From: Brevundimonas subvibrioides
Lineage (GTDB): Bacteria; Pseudomonadota; Alphaproteobacteria; Caulobacterales; Caulobacteraceae
Direction of reading: 5' to 3'
DNA: 57,320 bases
Assembly: GCF_002280785.1 (NCBI RefSeq)
Contig: NZ_NCEQ01000016.1
Location: forward strand, 1 to 57,320
Shown here in pieces: positions 54,800-57,320 of this stretch. Each line of letters begins with the position of its first letter. Position 1 is the stretch's first letter. The notes under the pieces were generated by a model, which saw only the letters and a list, made by a program, of their open reading frames with translations, was not told the origin of the DNA and ran no database searches. Both the position numbers and the translations under genes were made by a program.

Positions 54800-54824
54800 T
54801 GATATCTCGTATATCACTTATAAT
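54800..54824 (+). promoter_or_regulatory. Promoter P3 with TGATRT box
   Basis: TGATAT-CTCGT-ATATCA (54800-54816, perfect arms), two bases, then a consensus -10 TATAAT (54819-54824). Points to the YoaK-like gene at 54908 with a leader of about 75 bases; it also lies just before the divergent methyltransferase gene and could affect both. Confidence 0.62.
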
Positions 54825-54907
54825 GTATCAAATGTTCAAGTGCAGTTTTCAGATTTCTTGTTGTTCGGTGGAGGGATGAGTCTGATGCCCAGCGGAGAGG
54901 CTCCCCG

Positions 54908-55552
54908 ATGATGCAGTACGACCGCCGGGTCCGGGGCCTCGCCGCGTGCTTTTCGTGTGTTGCGGGCTATGTCGACTCGATCGGGTTCCTGATGACGGGC
55001 GGCTTCTTCGTCTCGTTCATGAGCGGAAACTCGACCAGATTGGGGATCGGTCTTGCAGACGGATCGTCCACGGCGGGCTTCGCAGCCGCGCTGCTGGCAA
55101 CCTTCGTGGTCGGGGTGATGCTGGGCGCACTCACTGGTCGCATCGCCAAGGCCCGTCGTCGCCCAGCCGTCCTGGGCCTGGTCACGGTCTTGCTGGCCAC
55201 GGCCTTGCTCGCGCACACGCTCGGCGCCGGCGTTCTGGCGGTGATCCCGATGGTGCTGGCCATGGGGGCGGAGAACACGGTCTTTGCCGAGGATGGCGAG
55301 GTCAGGATCGGCCTGACCTATATGACCGGAACACTGGTGAAGCTCGGCAAGCGGCTCACGGCCGCGCTTCTGGGCGGCGATCCCCTGGGCTGGGCGCCGT
55401 TCCTGTGGCTTTGGCTGGGCCTTCTGACCGGCGCTGTCACGGGCGCGCTGGCCTACAGAATCTTTGGGGTCCACGCTCTTCTCGGAGCGGTGCTCATCAT
55501 GGCGACGCTGACGCTCGTCACAGCCGGGCTGGAGCGTGATCGCGGCCGGTGA
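54908..55552 (+). CDS. YoaK-family (DUF1275) membrane protein
   Basis: A 214-residue protein with about six membrane helices and the DUF1275 landmarks AGYVDSIGFLMTGGFFVSFM, SGNSTRLG and AENTVF ... TYMTGTLVKLG. Family function unknown; some act as small-molecule or ion exporters by inference. ATG 54908 with GGAGAGG upstream; a second ATG follows directly. Probably controlled from P3. The 230 bases after it hold nothing I can support. Confidence 0.87.
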   Translation: MMQYDRRVRGLAACFSCVAGYVDSIGFLMTGGFFVSFMSGNSTRLGIGLADGSSTAGFAAALLATFVVGVMLGALTGRIAKARRRPAVLGLVTVLLATALLAHTLGAGVLAVIPMVLAMGAENTVFAEDGEVRIGLTYMTGTLVKLGKRLTAALLGGDPLGWAPFLWLWLGLLTGAVTGALAYRIFGVHALLGAVLIMATLTLVTAGLERDRGR

Positions 55553-55783
55553 TGGTTCGGTCGCGCCCACCGCGATCTCGCAAGGTGCTGGGCCGAAGCA
55601 ACAGCATCATCGTCTGACAGGCCGAGGCCGACAATCTCGGCGTCCGGGCCGACACCGACATCGCGTCTGCCGACCCGGACGCCGGCCCCTCGCTCAGAGA
55701 CCGGCCAGGCTCGTTCCCGGCCCGGCCATGACGGGGGCAAGGTCCGGAGATCGTCTTATCCCGGGCATTGGCAACATCCGCCT

Positions 55784-57109
55784 CTAGAGACTCCCACCCA
55801 TCGCGTTCGCACGCGAAGTCAGTTCGTCGCGGAACTGCGGGGCGGCGAGGCAGATGATGGCGCGGGCGCGCTCGGACGTGCTCAGGCCCTTGAGATTGGC
55901 GACGCCATATTCGGTGACGACCATGTGCACGTCATTGCGGGGTGTCGTCACCGGACCCGAGAGCCGTGGGACGATACGTGACACGGCGCCGCCCCTGGCG
56001 GTCGCGTGACAGGCGATGATCGACAGGCCGCCCTTCGAGAGATAGGCGCCGCGCACGAAATCAAGCTGGCCGCCCGAGCCCGTGAACTGGTGGCCGTTCA
56101 GGTGCTCGGAACAGCAGGCCCCTTCGAGGTCGATCTCCAGCGTCGCATTGACCGAGACCATCCGTTCGTTCCGCCCGATGACATGGACATCGTTGACGTA
56201 CGAAACAGGATGGGCCTCCAGGGCCGGGTTCTGGTCGAGGTATTCGTAGGTCGATCGATCGCCCATGCAGAAGGCGAAGACGGACTTGCCCGGATGCAGG
56301 GTCTTCCTCGCATTGGTGACGACGCCGGCCTTCATCAGTTCGACCAGTCCCGGCGTCAGCATCTCGGTGTGGATGCCCAGGTCCGTATGATCCTTGAGGG
56401 CGGCGCAGACCGCATCCGGCAGGGCGCCGATGCCCATCTGCAGCGTCGCGCCGTTCTCGACGAGACCGGCGATCAGCCCGCCGATGACCGTGTCGGCCGG
56501 TTGCGGCGCGGCTTTGGCGACTTCGAGCAGAGCGACGGTGTTCTCGACCAGGGCGGTCACCTGCGAGACATGGACCGTGCAGTCGCCGAACACGCGCGGC
56601 ATGTGCGGATTGACCTCAAGGATGACGCGTTTCGCCGTTCTGGAAACGGGCTGCGCGTAGTCGGTATTGGTGCCGAACGAGAAGTTGCCGTCAGCATCCA
56701 TCGGCGAGACCGTGGCGATCAGGGTGTCGACCCCGATCTCCTGGCACAGGATACGGGGTGTTTGCTGGAACCCGGTCGGGATGAACTGCACCACGGCCGG
56801 GCGACCGTCTTCGCGCGCCCGCGCATCCAGACGGCGCTCGATGGCGCTGTGGAACAGGCTGCACGGGTGGATGCGATCCATGAGCTCGTAGCGAAGGACG
56901 GTGTCGCCCGCGATCGAGGTCGACAGCAGATAGTAGAGGCGAAGATCGTCGACCTGTCCGGCCTCGGCACGGTCCGCGAGCGCTTTCAGCAGGGCGGGCG
57001 GCTGGCCGACGCCCAGGGCCATGGCAACCTTGGCGCCCGAGGGGATCAGGTCGGCGGCATCGGCCGCGCTCATCAGGCGCTGGCGGTAAAGGGTGTCGAT
57101 GGCGGTCAA
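55784..57109 (-). CDS. Acetyl-CoA hydrolase/CoA-transferase family protein (Cat1/Ach1-like)
   Basis: A 441-residue protein of the acetyl-CoA hydrolase/transferase family, with IPSGAKVAMALGVGQPPALL, GIGALPDAVCAAL, TGSGGQLDFVRGAYLSKGG and VVTEYGVANLKGLS. Such enzymes move CoA between acetate and succinate or similar acids. TTG start at 57109 has GGGAG seven bases upstream. It is followed upstream by an acetyl-CoA synthetase gene on the same strand, pointing to acetate or propionate metabolism. Confidence 0.88.
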   Translation of the reverse strand: MTAIDTLYRQRLMSAADAADLIPSGAKVAMALGVGQPPALLKALADRAEAGQVDDLRLYYLLSTSIAGDTVLRYELMDRIHPCSLFHSAIERRLDARAREDGRPAVVQFIPTGFQQTPRILCQEIGVDTLIATVSPMDADGNFSFGTNTDYAQPVSRTAKRVILEVNPHMPRVFGDCTVHVSQVTALVENTVALLEVAKAAPQPADTVIGGLIAGLVENGATLQMGIGALPDAVCAALKDHTDLGIHTEMLTPGLVELMKAGVVTNARKTLHPGKSVFAFCMGDRSTYEYLDQNPALEAHPVSYVNDVHVIGRNERMVSVNATLEIDLEGACCSEHLNGHQFTGSGGQLDFVRGAYLSKGGLSIIACHATARGGAVSRIVPRLSGPVTTPRNDVHMVVTEYGVANLKGLSTSERARAIICLAAPQFRDELTSRANAMGGSL

Positions 57110-57166
57110 TGAGACGCTCCCGATGTCGGCCGACGTTGGACCCTTGCCGGGTTCGATGGAAGCGGC

Positions 57167-57320
57167 CTACCCACCCCGGGTCTTCACCAGATCATCGACC
57201 ACTGACGGGTCCGCCAGCGTCGACGTATCCCCCAATGACCCCAGATCGTTCTCGGCGATCTTGCGCAGGATCCTTCGCATGATCTTGCCTGAGCGGGTCT
57301 TGGGCAGGCCGGGGGCCCAC
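57167..57320 (-). CDS. acs: Acetyl-CoA synthetase, C-terminal end (partial)
   Basis: The window edge cuts this gene; only about 50 C-terminal residues are visible. They include [20 protein letters not shown], the conserved end of Acs-type synthetases with the Lys that is acetylated to switch the enzyme off, then [18 protein letters not shown]. Propionyl-CoA synthetase ends similarly, so acs is likely but not proven. It ends 57 bases before the Cat1-like gene on the same strand. Confidence 0.85.
   Translation of the reverse strand, partial: WAPGLPKTRSGKIMRRILRKIAENDLGSLGDTSTLADPSVVDDLVKTRGG

Noticed and set aside
55553..55783. Coding remnant between the YoaK-like and Cat1-like genes
   Set aside because: Frames on both strands lack ribosome sites and recognisable motifs.
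1..57320. CRISPR array or insertion sequence
   Set aside because: No regularly spaced identical repeats, transposase or terminal inverted repeats with target duplications were seen.

Overview
The window reads as chromosomal DNA of a high-GC alphaproteobacterium of the Caulobacterales, most likely Brevundimonas or a close relative. This is inferred from gene content and order: a SciP-type DUF1153 gene lies between mnmA and a fliK-flgD-flgE operon, which faces an flgK-flgL operon across two sigma-54 promoters. That arrangement matches the classical Caulobacter flagellar region. No phage, plasmid, insertion sequence, rRNA or CRISPR array was seen. The only RNA gene is a tRNA-Lys(UUU).

Layout. 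1-7.3 kb: a mosaic palindromic repeat, a small membrane protein, the outer-membrane/translocation pair tamA-tamB, and a small lipoprotein. 7.4-16.1 kb: a membrane hybrid histidine kinase, a methylacyl-CoA racemase-type enzyme, tRNA-Lys, two lipoproteins, tgt, a thioesterase-fold protein divergent from an HxlR regulator, a broken GST gene and a hemerythrin-like protein. 16.2-18.5 kb: a tandemly duplicated cassette of a Cys-rich secreted mini-protein and a secreted partner, with a duplicated tail of mnmA between the copies. 18.4-27.3 kb: mnmA, sciP and hook/hook-junction flagellar genes. 27.3-33.6 kb: a radical-SAM/UdgX DNA repair pair and an Mla-type lipid transport operon (mlaE, mlaF, mlaD, auxiliary lipoprotein). 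33.6-38.6 kb: an acidic hypothetical protein, scoA-CMD-scoB, and three copies of a beta-rich secreted domain in two genes. 38.7-42.3 kb: an operon of two SGNH hydrolases, an MBOAT acyltransferase and a membrane protein, probably for surface polysaccharide acylation. 42.4-49.2 kb: a DUF1800/DUF1501 export pair and a very large beta-propeller/amidohydrolase protein. 49.6-55.6 kb: maeB, two DUF983 proteins, two paralogous mini-XRE regulators, a PH-like protein, a spermidine-synthase-like methyltransferase and a YoaK-like membrane protein. 55.8-57.3 kb: an acetyl-CoA hydrolase/transferase family protein and the C-terminal end of acetyl-CoA synthetase.

The points most worth following up are these. 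(1) The duplicated Cys-rich peptide cassette has a nearly invariant leader and a changed cysteine pattern. (2) One 17-bp box, TGATRT-N5-AYATCA, sits directly upstream of the -10 at three promoters around the mini-XRE genes, which suggests a small unreported regulon. (3) The tRNA-guanine transglycosylase has lost all three zinc-binding cysteines but kept its catalytic aspartates. (4) A DUF4130-UdgX gene has absorbed two palindromic intergenic repeats in frame.

Many genes are translationally coupled (ATGA, GTGA, TTGA, TGATG, TGACATG junctions), so operon calls are mostly firm. Promoter, operator and function calls for hypothetical proteins are inference from sequence reading alone.
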